A stretch of DNA of 64,000 nt from Lineus longissimus. Its lineage: Eukaryota > Nemertea > Pilidiophora > Heteronemertea > Lineidae. The translations under genes were made by a program, and so were the position numbers. The notes beneath the pieces are model-generated. The model was given only the letters and a program-made list of their open reading frames with translations, was not told the DNA's origin and did not search any database. This document shows, piece after piece, positions 34,751-46,168 of this stretch. The DNA lies in the NCBI RefSeq assembly GCF_910592395.1, contig NC_088319.1, positions 9,550,001-9,614,000 on the forward strand, in the 5' to 3' direction. Position 1 is the first letter of the stretch, and each line of letters starts with the position of its first letter.

Positions 34751-35585
34751 AAAGGCCTCAGTTGAATAGGGTTGATGAGGTGTGACGCAAACACCCAGAG
34801 TGACCCTAAGTGTGAATAGTAATTAGCTCATCTCCTTGGACACATGAGTGCATCTGGGTTGGCCCACTCCATGTTCAAGCAGGGGAAACTTACAAAAATA
34901 GACCCAATTCTATAAATGGTAAGAAACAAAGAAAACACTGAGTTTTATCAGAGTCTTTCAAATAAAGAGTCAGGCAACTAGGGAGCATATGGCTTAAACA
35001 TCAAAGCCAACGACCATTCCGAAAGACGCGCGTTTCGACAGAGATCTCTCTGGTCTCGTGGTACACCCAAGCCAATTCCGCACAACCGGACTTGGAACAA
35101 TTCTTCGATCAGCTGAACATGGCCGTTACAAACACCCCGTTTTAAAGCAAACGCCTGCTTCAAAGTCATTGATCTCAAAAAAAAAGATATAATGTCAAAT
35201 ATAACATTTATACGAAAAGCGATACGTTTCGCATTTTGCTTTTCGACAGTTTTGAGGAGAAGTGATGGCACTGGTTTGAGAATAATTTTCGAAAAGCGTT
35301 TTTACTACTCCCACAACATCACATGTTTTTGTGGTTAGCAGTTTATTATGTTGTCGGTGCTTAATGGACCATCTAAGGGTATCACATGGTTCCATTTGCT
35401 GTCATCTAATGAGATATTCATATCTTATTAATTTTGACCGACTACAAGTTGTTAGTTTTATAGCAGGTTTAATTTCGCGTTCGCGGTAAAAAACGGAAAA
35501 AAACACGAAAAGTGGCAAAACGTTTTGTTTTTTGTGGTTAGATGTTCACATGTTTAGAAATCCCATTTCATGTCTATTAACATTT
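34751..35585. other. Intron 1 sequence without recognisable features
   Basis: No supported features. AT-rich towards 35400-35580. Confidence 0.4.
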
Positions 35586-35586
35586 A

Positions 35587-35687
35587 TGGCTCACCGTAGG
35601 GGAGTCTATACAACACCGCAGTGTCCGTCGTCCGTCGTCGTCGTCCGTCTTCATTGTCGTCGTATCCTGTTTCAAAAACAGTAGCAC
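35587..35687 (+). repeat. GGCTCACCG repeat, 5' part, interrupted by a LINE
   Basis: It starts GGCTCACCGTAGGGGAGTCT and matches 54372-54450 up to AACAGTAGCAC. The matching continuation (GTTTCTTAACCGCT) resumes at 41703 after the LINE poly-A, so one repeat copy was split by the LINE insertion. Confidence 0.85.
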
Positions 35688-35697
35688 CGATTTCGTT

Positions 35698-36300
35698 GTG
35701 AAAGACTTTGGGGATATTGGACGTTGTTTCAAAAAGCTGGACTTATCATTTAAATGCGTTAAGTCGGATATCGCGGGCCTGGCGAAGAGGGTGGGCTCCG
35801 TGGAGCACGAACAGAGGATTATGAAGGAGACCTACTCAAAGCTCGAAGCTGAACTGATAGCCCAGGATCTCTGGGCCAGAAAATGGAACATCAGGATCCT
35901 CGGAATCGTGGGCACTCTGAACGAGAGTGCCATTGAAACTGAAAAGTTTGTACGACAATTCTTTATTGACATTTTGCAAATAGACAAATCAGTAGTTGGC
36001 ATGATGGGATTCCAGGCAGCGCATCGCCTACCCAGTGGGGATGAGAACCGCAGAGCGATTATCATACGTCTCGTGAACCTGGCTCATAAGGACATGATAT
36101 TTAATGCAGCCAAACGCCTAAAAAAGCACCAAGGTTACAGCATCGTACAATATCTTCCACGACAGCTGGTCGGGGAAAAGAAACGCCTTCTCGGGATCAA
36201 AAAGGATCTTCCGGCCCACGAACGGGCTAACGCTAAACTCAGGTACTCGAGGAAAAGTCCATTTCTTGAGTTATACGTCGGATCGAGGAAAATTGCCTAA
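35698..36300 (+). pseudogene. LINE ORF1 protein, 5' truncated (200 codons)
   Basis: The frame has a coiled-coil-like start (LDLSFKCVKSDIAGLAKRV), then the L1-type RNA-binding domain with KWNIRILGI, VRQFFIDIL, AAHRLPSGDENRRAIIIRL and a C-terminal ARANAKLRYSRKSPF-type end. ORF1 proteins of this kind bind LINE RNA as a trimer. The N-terminus expected in a full ORF1 is missing; the ATG shown is just the first available. Confidence 0.78.
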
Positions 36301-36914
36301 AGGCATTTTATGTAAATGATTATACTCCGACTGATTTGAGGATTAAGGATTTTTATGCACTCATCATTATTGTTTCGGTCCGCTGATTAATGGTAAGCAT
36401 TCGCCAGACTCTTTCGGATCTTATAAGGATTTTTCATCGTTGCATCTATACGTATAGCTTTATTCCGTGACTAAAGGATAAACATGTCTGCTTCGTGAAC
36501 TCTTGTTGCACCTCTACCATGCAGTCCCAAGTGTGTGTCTATTTTAGATGAACTGTGCATCGATACAGTGGAATAGTTATCTGTCAACACTGGCCTCCGG
36601 ACCCGGGTTTCCGGAGTCAGGTTTCTTACTTACTACAGTGGCACATTTGAGGTCACACTCACAGAGTTTTCTCATCAATGAACATTTTTTACCGTGAGCC
36701 ATTCTTAGTAATTGCTCAGTGACTGTTTCGGATGAACATTCTATTATTATGCATGTTGTTTTATACATATATTAACCTTAGTGACGTAGTTTTAGTTTTA
36801 CAAACATTTTACCAAAACATTCTTCTGATGAGCGGCTTATTATCATATATGGAACATAGACTATTTTTGTATCACGTGGCGACCTACATCATGGACCTAG
36901 CAACCTAACTCTAT
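36301..36914 (+). other. LINE inter-ORF region
   Basis: A 614-bp gap between ORF1 and ORF2 with no coding potential. Such a long spacer is unusual for L1 but occurs in Tx1-type elements. Confidence 0.5.
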
Positions 36915-38802
36915 ATGAGCGCACATTTAGACTCGCTACGTATTTGTAGCTTGAATACAAACGGTCTCGGGGATAGTAAAAAGCGTAGAGATATTTTCAC
37001 ATGGTTAAAGAGGAAAGAATATGACATCTGTATGTTACAGGAAACACATTTTACTTCTAAACTTGAGAGCTATATCAGAGCCGAATGGGGTTACCAGGTG
37101 TACTTTGCTAGTTACTCCAGCAATAGTAGAGGTGTGGCCATTCTTTTTCGAAATTCCTTCCCTTTTCAAATTAGCAACACATTCATTGACCCTGAAGGGC
37201 GATATCTCATTTTAAGTCTGACAGTTCGCGGTGAAGCCTTTAACCTTATGAGCGTCTATGGCCCTAACCAAGATTGCCCAAGCTTTTTTAAATCCGTTCA
37301 ATCTAAACTAGAAACCCTTCATTCAGGCAGCTTAATAATTGGTGGCGATTTCAATGTTGTCCAAGACTATGAACTAGATACTCTCAACATAAGCGGAAAA
37401 AACAATGTCAAGGCTCATGAAGCTGTAGCTGAAATGCAGAACGACCTGGACTTATTTGACCCCTGGCGTGCTACTAACCCATCTTCCAGGATATATACTT
37501 GGCACTCAAGGCGGAAGCACAGTCGTATAGATTACTTTCTAGTTTCCTCTGATCTGACAGATGTTATTAAGCATTGTGAAATTAAGGCTGGTTATAGAAG
37601 TGACCATAGTGTTATAGAACTAGGGCTGTTTCTGCCCAATGATGAAAAGGGCCGTGGTCTATGGAAATTTAATAACTCCCTTCTGAGGGATAAACAATTT
37701 GTTCGGGAAGTAAAACAATGTATAAGTGACACTATTGCGCAATACTCAGCTGTACCCTACCCGTCGGACATTCCGTTATCTGAGCTCCCCTTAAAAATTG
37801 AGGACTCACTTTTCTTTGAAACGTTGAAGCTCCAAATTCGAGGCAAAACTATTGCATACTCATCAGCGAAAAAGAAGGAACTGGACAAGAAAGAAAACGA
37901 TATCAATAAGACAATTGAACAATGTTTTGCTCATCTTTCGGATAATCCTGAAGAAATCAATTATCAGTGCCTTCAGGATGTTCAAAATGACTTAAAACTA
38001 CTCAGAGAACCGATGGTGGAAGGCACTATGTTGCGCGCAAAGGCAAGATGGAATCTACATGGCGAACGGAATTCAAAATATTTCTGTAATCTAGAAAAAC
38101 GACATTATCGGGAAAAAACAATGAATCTTCTCATTGACTCGAATGGTGCGGAAATAGTTGGTAATGAAAACATTTTACTCGAGCAACGGAACTTTTATGC
38201 TGACCTATATAGGGCCCGTTCTGTAACTTCGAAACCAGAGTATGATAGTATATTCTTTCCAAAGGAGAGCGACTTTTTAATCAAACTGAACAATGACGAA
38301 AAGGAACAATGCGAAGGTGATGTAACTAGTGCGGAATGTTTAGAGGTGTTGAAAAATATGAAAAACGGAAAGAGTCCAGGATCATCCGGTTTTACAGTTG
38401 AGTTTTATAAAAAATTTTGGACGGACATTAACCCATTTTTAGTCAGATCTTTTGATGCGGCATAAGACAACAATTCACTCTCCATAACACAACGACGAGG
38501 TGTGATAACTTGCATTCCCAAACCAGGGAAATCTAAAGATTACATAAAGAACTGGCGCCCTATCTCGCTTCTGAATGTGGACTACAAACTTTTATCTGGA
38601 GTCATGGCGAATAGAATGAAACTTTATTTAGACAAATTAATATCTCCGCATCAAAAAGGCTTTATGAAAGGTCGATATATTGGTGAATGTACAAGACTCA
38701 TGTATGATATAATTCAGGAACTAGACAAGCGAAACGCGGCAGGTTTAATTCTTTTGCTCGATTTTCAAAAGGCTTTTGATACTCTGCCGTGGTCACACTG
38801 GG
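36915..38802 (+). pseudogene. LINE ORF2, endonuclease and N-terminal reverse transcriptase
   Basis: Residues 1-235 form an apurinic-type endonuclease: LNTNGLGD, MLQETHF, SVYGPNQ, IGGDFNVV, SRIDYFLVSS and RSDHSVIEL carry the Asn, Glu, Asp and His positions of the family. The RT start is KSPGSSGFTVEFYKKFW. A TAA at 38463-38465 stops the frame, which then continues in phase: ITCIPKPGK, NWRPISLLNVDYKLLS, KGFMKGRYIGE and motif A LLLDFQKAFD. The frame is lost where the MITE begins. Confidence 0.9.
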
Positions 38803-39545
38803 GTTTTAACACGAATTGAATTCGAATTAAAACGTTGATACGTATTGGGGCGTCACACTCAATTCGGTTCATACCGATCTCAATCCGCTTTAACCAACAC
38901 GGTTCTTAAACCGAATTGAATGCGAATCAGCTAATCCGAATCAACGAAACCGTATTGAGATTTCAAGTGTGACGCGCTTGATACGAATTAAGAATTTCGA
39001 TCGCACTGTGCATGCGCCCGGCGCACTTCCTCTTCCGTTAATTCTCCGCGCCAAACTTCTATCAATTCAATTGATTGTGCTAGTCTTGTAGGATGTGCTG
39101 AGGTGAATGCCTGGTAAATGGTAGAGTTATGATCTACCAAACACAATATGAAGATGTTTTTAGAATAATTCTTTCATGCAATTTTGAATAGATTTATTTT
39201 TGTACGGAGTAAAGTTGATCTTATCAGAGGTTTGATTGTTTGTTACGCCACAGAGACCAAAGATTGAATGGTGAATGGCCTAGGAATGTATGCTGAATGA
39301 AACTGTTCTTGTATTTTTTTATGTATGTATGTACATGTACTAGAATTTGCTTCTTGCAGGATCTGCAGATTGAAATTGAATGCTTGATGTTAGTATACGC
39401 ATTGAGTGTAGCGCGTTTTAAACCGATTTGAATGCGTATTCGGGTCAGTGTGACGCGACCGTTCTGAAACTGGATTAACCAATTCGTATTCCGGAGAGCG
39501 CTCTACGGAATTCGGTTTCAATTCGCATCCAGTGTGAACACACCA
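38803..39545. mobile_element. MITE-like insertion in LINE ORF2
   Basis: About 740 bp of non-coding DNA separates RT motif A from the rest of RT. Its ends hold inverted TCACACTGG / CCAGTGTGA and, inside, CGAATTGAATTCG-like and GAATTCGGTTTCAATTCG sequences in opposite orientation. GTCA is present on both sides and is a candidate target duplication. The exact boundaries are uncertain, and joining the flanks leaves the frame one base off. Confidence 0.75.
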
Positions 39546-41473
39546 CATGTCATTCTTTCCTTGACAAAGTCCTCGATTATTTTAACTTTGGTGATACCTT
39601 TAAAAAGTGGATAACAATATTATATACTAACAGTGAGAGTCGGATAATTCAAAACGGATTTCTGTCAGCCAGTTTCCCAGTACAAAGAGGGGTGCGACAA
39701 GGGGACCCCTTGTCCCCTTACCTATTCATTTTGGCAACACAGTTGCTGACAGCTGCCCTCGTCGAACACCCGGATGTTAAAGGTATCAATATTGACAGTT
39801 CTGAATTTCTCATCAGTCAATATGCGGATGACACCGATTTATTCCTTGAAAACGATCAGGAGACTTTCTGCACTGTCCTCCATATTTTAGAGGCATTTGC
39901 AGACTGCTCAGGTCTGCATTTTAATTATGATAAAACAGTTGTGGTTCGAATAGGATTGAATGATGATGTTATCTACCGTCCGGATTTGCCTCTTCAATGG
40001 CAAACACGTGGCTCATTTAGAAGCTTGGGGATCAAATTCGACCTGGATAGCAATGATTACACGGAAACGAATTATCGCACAAAGCTTAAAGACTTCCAGG
40101 CTACCTTAAATGCCTGGACGGCTAGGAACTTGACAGTATTTGGCCGCATCGTCATTGTCAAATCCCTTGCTTTGTCTAAACTGGTACACCTTTTCATGGC
40201 TCTACCTAACCCACCAAGACATATTCTTGACGCTCTCCAAAAGCGAATTTTTGAATTCATCTGGGCAAACAAGAGAGACAAAATCAAACGTACAACAATG
40301 TTTAATAGCTATGAAAATGGTGGTTTCAATGTTCCAAATGTTACTCTCTTTTGTCAATCACTTAAATTGTCTTGGATCAAACGGCTGATTAAGCTTGACA
40401 AGGTTACCCCCTGGAATACTTTACTGGTGTCCACTCTAGAGGATTATGGTGGATACTTTATCTGGTATAGTAATGATAACAATTCCTCGTTTTTATCCAA
40501 ACTTAACCCCTTCTGGAAGGATGTTTTCGGTGCTTGGGTGTCTCTGGTCAGTAGTGAAATAGATTGCAACTCAAATATTGAGGACATTTTAAAGCAGCCA
40601 TTATTTCATAACAAATATATCAAAATCAATGGGAGGAGTATATTTTACAAAGGCTGGCACGAAAGTGGTGTACAATTTATTAATCAAATTATAGATGACG
40701 ATGGTAACTTTCTCACTTGGGAAAAGCTCTCACCTGAATTTACGGGTAATGTACACTTTCTGCAGCACAAGGCTCTGGTTGATGCCATACCAAAGAATTG
40801 GAAAAAGCGTATAAAGGAAGGCGGATGTAAACTGGTCGAATTTATGCCGGTAAATATTGCTGCTATCAAAAACTGTGCTAAACCAACTCAAATATATTAT
40901 AAAAGGGTGATCAAAATGTATGCAACATGTCCGGATAAATCACAACGCAAATGGGAAAACTTATTTGGAGAGGACATTGATTGGTCATCAATCTATTCAA
41001 TTCCATTCATTTGTACGAGGGAGACCAAATTGCGATTTTTCCAGTTAAAAATACTGCATCGTATTTTGCCCACCAATGTCCTCTTGCATAAATATGGCAT
41101 TAGCGAATCCAGAATGTGCAGCTTCTGTGGCTTTTACACGGAAACTTTGGAACATGTCTTTTTTGAGTGTACCCACGCAAAGTCAGTATGGTTGCGATTG
41201 TCAGAGTGGCTCTCGGATCATGGCGAACAATTTCTACCAAATCTCCGAGAAGTAATTCTGGGAGATCCTCGTTCATCGGAACTGGTCCAGCATATCAATT
41301 TAATTGCAAAACAATTCTTGTATCACTGTAAACTCAGACAATCGCAACCATTCTTCAGAAACTTATTATCAATGATACGGTTCACGTCGAGAGTAGAAAA
41401 GATCTATCTCAGACACGATAAGTTCATGATGAAATGGGGCCTTCTCATAGATGCCCTGGAAAATATAGCATAA
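39546..41473 (+). pseudogene. LINE ORF2, remaining reverse transcriptase and C-terminal domain
   Basis: After the insertion the frame resumes FLDKVLDYFNFGD, RGVRQGDPLSPYLFILA, the catalytic SQYADDTDLFLE, the thumb GLHFNYDKT and ARNLTVFGRIVIVKS. It ends in a Cys-x2-Cys-x8-His-x4-Cys knuckle (CSFCGFYTETLEHVFFEC). The sequence is open to the stop at 41471. It is the reference for the broken copies inside family X. Confidence 0.9.
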
Positions 41474-41701
41474 CATACACTGTACATTTCGTCGAGTAAT
41501 TGCACGCTGACCCACTTTTGCCTTGTTATCTGTAGCCGCAAAAGGAATTTACTATACCCTGAACCGTTTTGAACAACAAGGTCGCCATCTATCGTTTTAT
41601 ATTGTAACAATATTATGTACTTGCATGCCCTCTTATTCTGTAGAACTTCATGTAACAGTTGTGTTTTTGGTGAATAAAATTATCAATTACAAAAAAAAAA
41701 A

Positions 41702-42300
41702 CGTTTCTTAACCGCTTGGGCTATGAACTTGAAACTTTGTACACAGGACCTTACAGGTCAGGTGACCACTGACAATGAATTTCGGTTCGATCTAATTCTT
41801 GACTTGGCGGCAAGGGGGCCAGAAGTGGGAACCTAAAAAGTGTGATATATCTCTTATGAGTGACTCGTTTTCCGAGTAAGGATACATCACATATCATACG
41901 GGTTTTTGATTTGACCTTATTTTCAAGGTCACAGAGGTCAAATGGTGTAAATTGGCCGTTTGAGTGTAACTATGGCACGTTTCTTAACCACTAACGCTAT
42001 GAACTTTAAACTTGGTACACATGACCCCCTCGGTCAGATGACCTGTGACACTGATTTTCGGTCCGGTCTGATTCTTAACTTGGCCACCAGGGGGCCAAAA
42101 CCAAAAATTTGAATAGTGCCATATCTCGCTTATTACTGATTTGTTTTTGATAACATTTTTATAGTAGGTACTCCTAGCTAGGATACATCACATGTCATAC
42201 GGATTTTTGGTTTTACTTACTTTTCAAGGTGACTGAGGTCAAAGTTCAAAATTTCACCGTTAAGTGGCACGTTTCTTCACTATTTGATATAGACAGGGTA
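41702..42300 (+). repeat. GGCTCACCG repeat, 3' continuation after the LINE
   Basis: It continues CGTTTCTTAACCGCT from 35687 and repeats phrases such as GCTATGAACTTGAAACTT, TCAAGGTCACAGAGGTCAAA and GGGGGCCAGAAGTGG, found in 54450-55260. It consists of about two to three ~270-bp sub-units. The usual right end CGGTGAGCC is not seen here. Confidence 0.75.
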
Positions 42301-42764
42301 CAATCTTTTTTCCAGGTCCGGTCAAGCATGGGGGTATTATTACCTCCATGCTGGAATTGGGTCAAGTATGGAATTTTGACCTTTGCTATCGAAAGTCTTG
42401 GAAAGTCTTGAATTACCACGCCAATCCTGTTCAGTATCAAAGGATTACCTCATGTGTATTTGAAGTGACAGTAACATCGTAAAATGTCATCAAAAGAATA
42501 ACCAATAATCAAGGACCTAATAAAAACCACAGACATTCGAAAGAGGCCATATTCCTAGTTCAGTGTATTACGCATACCTGATCATCCTGAGATTCGTATT
42601 ATTATAATAGGCTGCTTCTCTGGGTACCATCACTCCTACTGCATAAACCGTAATATGGACTTAGAAAAAATACTAGGCCTACCTGCCACGGCAAATTATA
42701 CAAGTAGTTACTGTATATAGGATCCCATGTAGGACATGGTCAGTAATAACCCTTTTGATACCAC
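42301..42764. other. Intron 1 sequence without recognisable features
   Basis: Nothing supported. A purine-poor stretch leads into the minisatellite downstream. Confidence 0.4.
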
Positions 42765-42935
42765 CCCCTACCAGTCGAGAGAATTTTTGACACGATCCCC
42801 GAACCCCCCCCCCCCCCGCCCTATAGACCGGTGGAGAGCCCTGACACCATCCCCAACCCCCAGACTTGTTGAGAGCTCTCTTAACACCATTCCCCTCCCA
42901 CTGACTGGTGGAGTGCCCTTTTGACAACACCCGCG
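42765..42935. repeat. Decayed minisatellite, ~50-55-bp unit
   Basis: About three to four units contain a CCAC/CCCC run, then GGTGGAGAGCCCTGACACCAT-type sequence (for example GTTGAGAGCTCTCTTAACACC and GGTGGAGTGCCCTTTTGACA). Units are well diverged. Confidence 0.65.
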
Positions 42936-43003
42936 CACCTCCAGAAAACGCTTCCTTCACACTAGCGTCAGGTGCCAAATCGTTCGGAGCCAATCAGATT
43001 GCT

Positions 43004-43050
43004 GGGTTAGGGGTTAGGGTTAGGGTTAAGGTTAGGGTTAGGGTTAGGGT
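43004..43050 (+). repeat. Interstitial telomere-type array (TTAGGG)n
   Basis: About seven TTAGGG-type units, one with an extra G and one TTAAGG variant. The array directly abuts the 3' truncated end of the Ty3/gypsy pol at 43051. Confidence 0.9.
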
Positions 43051-44056
43051 ACGCCTAGTTGGCCTTTGCTGTACCACAACTGGTGTTTTCGGAATGTCCG
43101 GTGGTTTCGTCTCGAGAAGTGTCGTCGGCCCAACTTCGGCCCGATTCTGCACAGTTGGCTGCTCGTTAACCTGTGTAGGTTCCGGTTCATCCGTGATCTC
43201 GTCATCAATCGTAATGTTAGGCGTATTGTAGCGCTTCACGAACGATAGATTGGGATCGTAACGTACGCCAGCTGGTGACTCCACGGTAACTTTGCTTCCC
43301 GTTTTCGAACTACAGTGTACGGCTCTGGTCGAAATGGCGTGTCCATTTTGTTCATCCGATCTTGATTGACCAATACCATCTCTCCCACCTCAATGTCGGA
43401 TTCCGATGCGTTCCTACGTTTATCTGCGTACAGCTTTGCCTTCCCTTTCTGCTCAGCATCTCGATATCGTATCTCAAGGTCATCGCCTACGCCATGTCCC
43501 AACTCCGGAATCTTCGTCCTTAACTTTCTGCCAAACAGGAGCTCAGCAGGGCTTTTGCCAGTGGATGGGTGTGGCTTAGCTCGATAAGCTGCGATGTACT
43601 TCAAGATTTCTATCTTCCAATCTCCTCCTTGAGCTTGTGCGATTTTCATTCGTTTTTCAAGGGATTGGTTCTGCCGCTCAACTTCACCGTTCGCCTGTGG
43701 CCACTTTGGAATGGCCTTGTGGTGATCGATACCACATTCGTCCATATATGCCATTGTCACTATAGAGCGTTATAGGAAGTCCGTGTCGCGCAAACACTTT
43801 CCTGAATACATTTATAGTCTTATCAGCGGTGGTGGATTTCATGATCTCCACCTCGTAGTAGCGGCTGTTGTAATCAATGATTTACCAGTATCACTTCTCC
43901 TTTGGGTAACGGGCCCAAAAAGTTAGCGGAAATATCTTCCCACGGTTCACTTGGTAATACGGTACTTCGGATCGGTTCTGGCGGATTAGGTTTGCTCGTG
44001 AGCTGTCAACCATGGCATGTTTTAACAAGTCTTTCCACGTCCTTTTCAAAGCCTGG
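43051..44056 (-). pseudogene. Gypsy integrase core and C-terminus
   Basis: Fragments in different frames show PEPIRST-like and DISANFLGPLPKGE sequence, then KWPQANGEVERQNQSLEK (core end, with the Glu of the DDE triad), TGKSPAELLFGRKLRT and EVGEMVLVNQDRMNK. After a shift near 43285 comes SPAGVRYDPNLSFVKRYN and a Pro/Thr-rich tail ending QRPTRR, where the telomere-type array begins. Confidence 0.82.
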
Positions 44057-44640
44057 TCACCACCCTTTGGTTCGCAGTGTCTGTTTTGTACCAACAACGC
44101 CTAGGTGACCCTCATGCCCTAGTGCGAGGATCCTAGGTCTCAGTGTTTTGGGGATCACGATGCGTGTGCCCCGCAGGACCAGTTTACCTATTACGCAAAG
44201 TTTATGTGCTATCGCCGCATATATTTTCTTGTCACAACCATCCCAGCGCCCAGTGTCCAAACACTTTCTGACCTCACACAACTCATCGTCCTCAGCTGAC
44301 GCTCTTTCTATTTCATGAGTAGTGACCGCCCTTGGAGTGGCGCTTATAGCGACAAATCGCACGTAATCCTCGGTCTCGTTTTCGATGTTATCTTCCTTAC
44401 GAATGTCCTCCTTTCTTATCAATCTGGATAGCGAATCGGCAACGTTATTCTTACCCGCAATGTGGACTACGCGATAATCATAAGGTTGTAACCTCAAGAC
44501 CCATCGTTCTATTCGTGCGCAAGGTTTTGAACGGGGACTGTATATGAATTCCAGCGGCTTGTGATCAGTCAGCAGATCAAACTTTATTCCGTATACGTAC
44601 GGGTGAAATTTCTCGCACGCCCACACTAGACCGAGCGCCT
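44057..44640 (-). pseudogene. Gypsy RNase H and integrase zinc-finger start
   Basis: The frame reads WACEKFHPYVYGIKF, LTDHKPLEFIY, IERWVLRLQPYDYRVVHI and GKNNVADSLSRL, the standard RNase H to connection sequence. It then has ALGHEGHLGVVGTKQTLR, the His-x3-His of the integrase zinc finger. A frameshift follows. Confidence 0.85.
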
Positions 44641-45310
44641 CCTTTTCTGTGGATCCCGTGCTGCTCCTGGATCAGGATCGCGCCCAAACCCGCCAACAGG
44701 TCCAGCGTCGGCCATAACCATGGTCGGTGAATCCACGTCGAAGTATGCAAGAGTCTCTCTGCATTGCCCAATATCTTTTTGAGCTTCTCAAATGCTGCCG
44801 TTTCCTCAGCTCCAAATTCGAAAGGTTGGTCCTTTCGCGTTAGTTTCCTCAGGGGATCAGCAATCGTAGCAAGATTCGGAATGAAGCGAGAACAGAATGT
44901 CACTAGCCCCAAGAAACTCCTGACTTCCGAGCTGCTTTCAGGTATCCTTGCATTTAGTATAGCGGCAACTTTCTCCTTCGTGATATCCAGACCCTTATCT
45001 GACAGCTGGTGTCCGAAGAAGTCTAGATTGTCTACACCAAACAGGTATTTATACCAGTTTAGTGTGGCACCTGCTTTCGACAATGCAGCTAAACACTTGT
45101 AAAGTCTCTCATCATGCTCATCATCCAGTCCATGTACGATTATGTCATCCGATATGTTTTCTACTCCTGGGAGACCTTGGCTGATCTTGTGAATCTCATG
45201 TTGATATATCTCACTTGCAGCATTGACACCAAACAAGAGGCGTTTGTATCTGTACAATCCACAATGAGTAACAAAGGTCACGGCTCTCCGCGATTCAGGA
45301 TGAAGCAGTT
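44577..45310 (-). pseudogene. Gypsy reverse transcriptase fragment
   Basis: It begins TFVTHCGLYRYKRLLFG and has the catalytic block VENISDDIIVHG, in which Ser replaces the usual Ala/Val before DD. It continues with FFGHQLSDKGL, RSFLGLVTFCSRFIPN and the linker DPLRKLTRKDQPFEFG. A frameshift near 44690 separates it from RNase H. Confidence 0.85.
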
Positions 45311-45525
45311 AAGATATCGGAAAAAGCTTCCTACTAACTGTGGTCTCTGCAGTCCATCACTCGGGTGTTTTCTGATACCTCAGAAATCTACTCGATACAA
45401 TCATGTGGTCTTGTGTATAAGTCTTCCCAAACAATGGAGGTAGGTGAACCTCGAAGAAGCCTTTTCCCCTAATCATGAATTTACTGAGCAACTGACTTCA
45501 AATTGCACGATGCTTATTTTTCCAG

Positions 45526-45601
45526 GGCAGATATCGCTTTGATTGGCTTGGCCGTCATGGGCCAGAACATCATTCTCAACATGAATGACCAAGGCTACAA
45601 G
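45526..45601 (+). CDS. PGD: PGD coding exon 2
   Basis: The acceptor is TTTTTCCAG and the donor is GTAAGC. The exon encodes residues 5-29, including GLAVMGQN, the dinucleotide-binding turn of the N-terminal Rossmann domain. It begins in phase 2 relative to exon 1 (one base completes Gln) and ends on a whole codon. The upstream flank is a truncated Ty3/gypsy copy ending about 200 bp before the acceptor. Confidence 0.95.
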
Positions 45602-45988
45602 GTAAGCCCTTGATGGAACACCTTCCTGAGCAGTTTGTAACCTTTGTATAATAATTTTTCAGTTGGCAGCCGACAAGGCTTAATCCGTCCTTTCCCAAGG
45701 ACCTAGTAATGGCAGTTTTCTGAAGGGGTTGCCTCTGGTAAACATGAGGATATGACAGAAAGGAACAAACTCCCTACTTGGTCCACACATGTTCAAGACA
45801 TGTTTCTTGAAGAATTGTCAACATCTTGATGGAACACCCGGCTTCATCCAGACAGAATGTATTCACAGTGCTTGCTATATAGCTAACTCTGTCGATATGA
45901 ATGATCTTTCCTCAACACGCCCGGTGTGTTAATGTCCAGGATATAAGAGGTGCCTTTTGTGGGTAATGTTAGTTATGTCTGATTCAAG
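45602..45988. other. PGD intron 2 (387 bp)
   Basis: Bounded by GTAAGC and TTCAAG. No element or other gene is seen. It is the shortest intron here. Confidence 0.9.
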
Positions 45989-46168
45989 GTGTGCGCATTC
46001 AACCGAACCGTATCAAAAGTGGATGATTTCCTGGCTAATGAAGCTAAGGGAACGAATATCATCGGAGCTCATTCAATGGAGGAAATGGTGAAGAAGTTGA
46101 AGAAGCCAAAGAAGGTGATGCTACTTGTGAAGGCCGGGTCTGTGGTGGATGCATTCATTGACAAACTG
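45989..46168 (+). CDS. PGD: PGD coding exon 3
   Basis: Sixty whole codons (residues 30-89) run from an acceptor ending TTCAAG to a donor GTAGGT. They contain VCAFNRTVSKVD, where Asn-Arg-Thr is the family's NADP 2'-phosphate recognition site, and LLVKAG at the end of a Rossmann strand. The frame is open and closely matches animal PGD. A large TIR element starts only about 31 bp after the donor. Confidence 0.96.

Larger units (their letters stand above)
35688..41701 (+). mobile_element. L1/Tx1-like LINE, nearly full length
   Basis: About 6 kb with ORF1, ORF2 (endonuclease, reverse transcriptase, Cys/His tail), a polyadenylation signal AATAAA (41673-41678) and a poly-A run (41690-41701). It sits inside a GGCTCACCG repeat. 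ORF1 is truncated at its 5' end. ORF2 is interrupted by a single in-frame stop (38463-38465) and a ~740-bp MITE (about 38803-39545). Apart from those it reads cleanly, so it is relatively recent. Confidence 0.9.
43051..45310 (-). mobile_element. Ty3/gypsy retrotransposon pol, truncated at both ends
   Basis: Pol pieces run from within RT (about 45310) to the end of integrase (about 43052), with no LTR at either side. Gag, protease and the N-terminal RT are missing, and several frameshifts are present. It lies on the minus strand in PGD intron 1, about 215 bp before exon 2. Confidence 0.88.

Noticed and set aside
43051-45310. An intact endogenous virus
   Set aside because: Only broken Ty3/gypsy pol pieces remain, with no LTR, gag or envelope frame.
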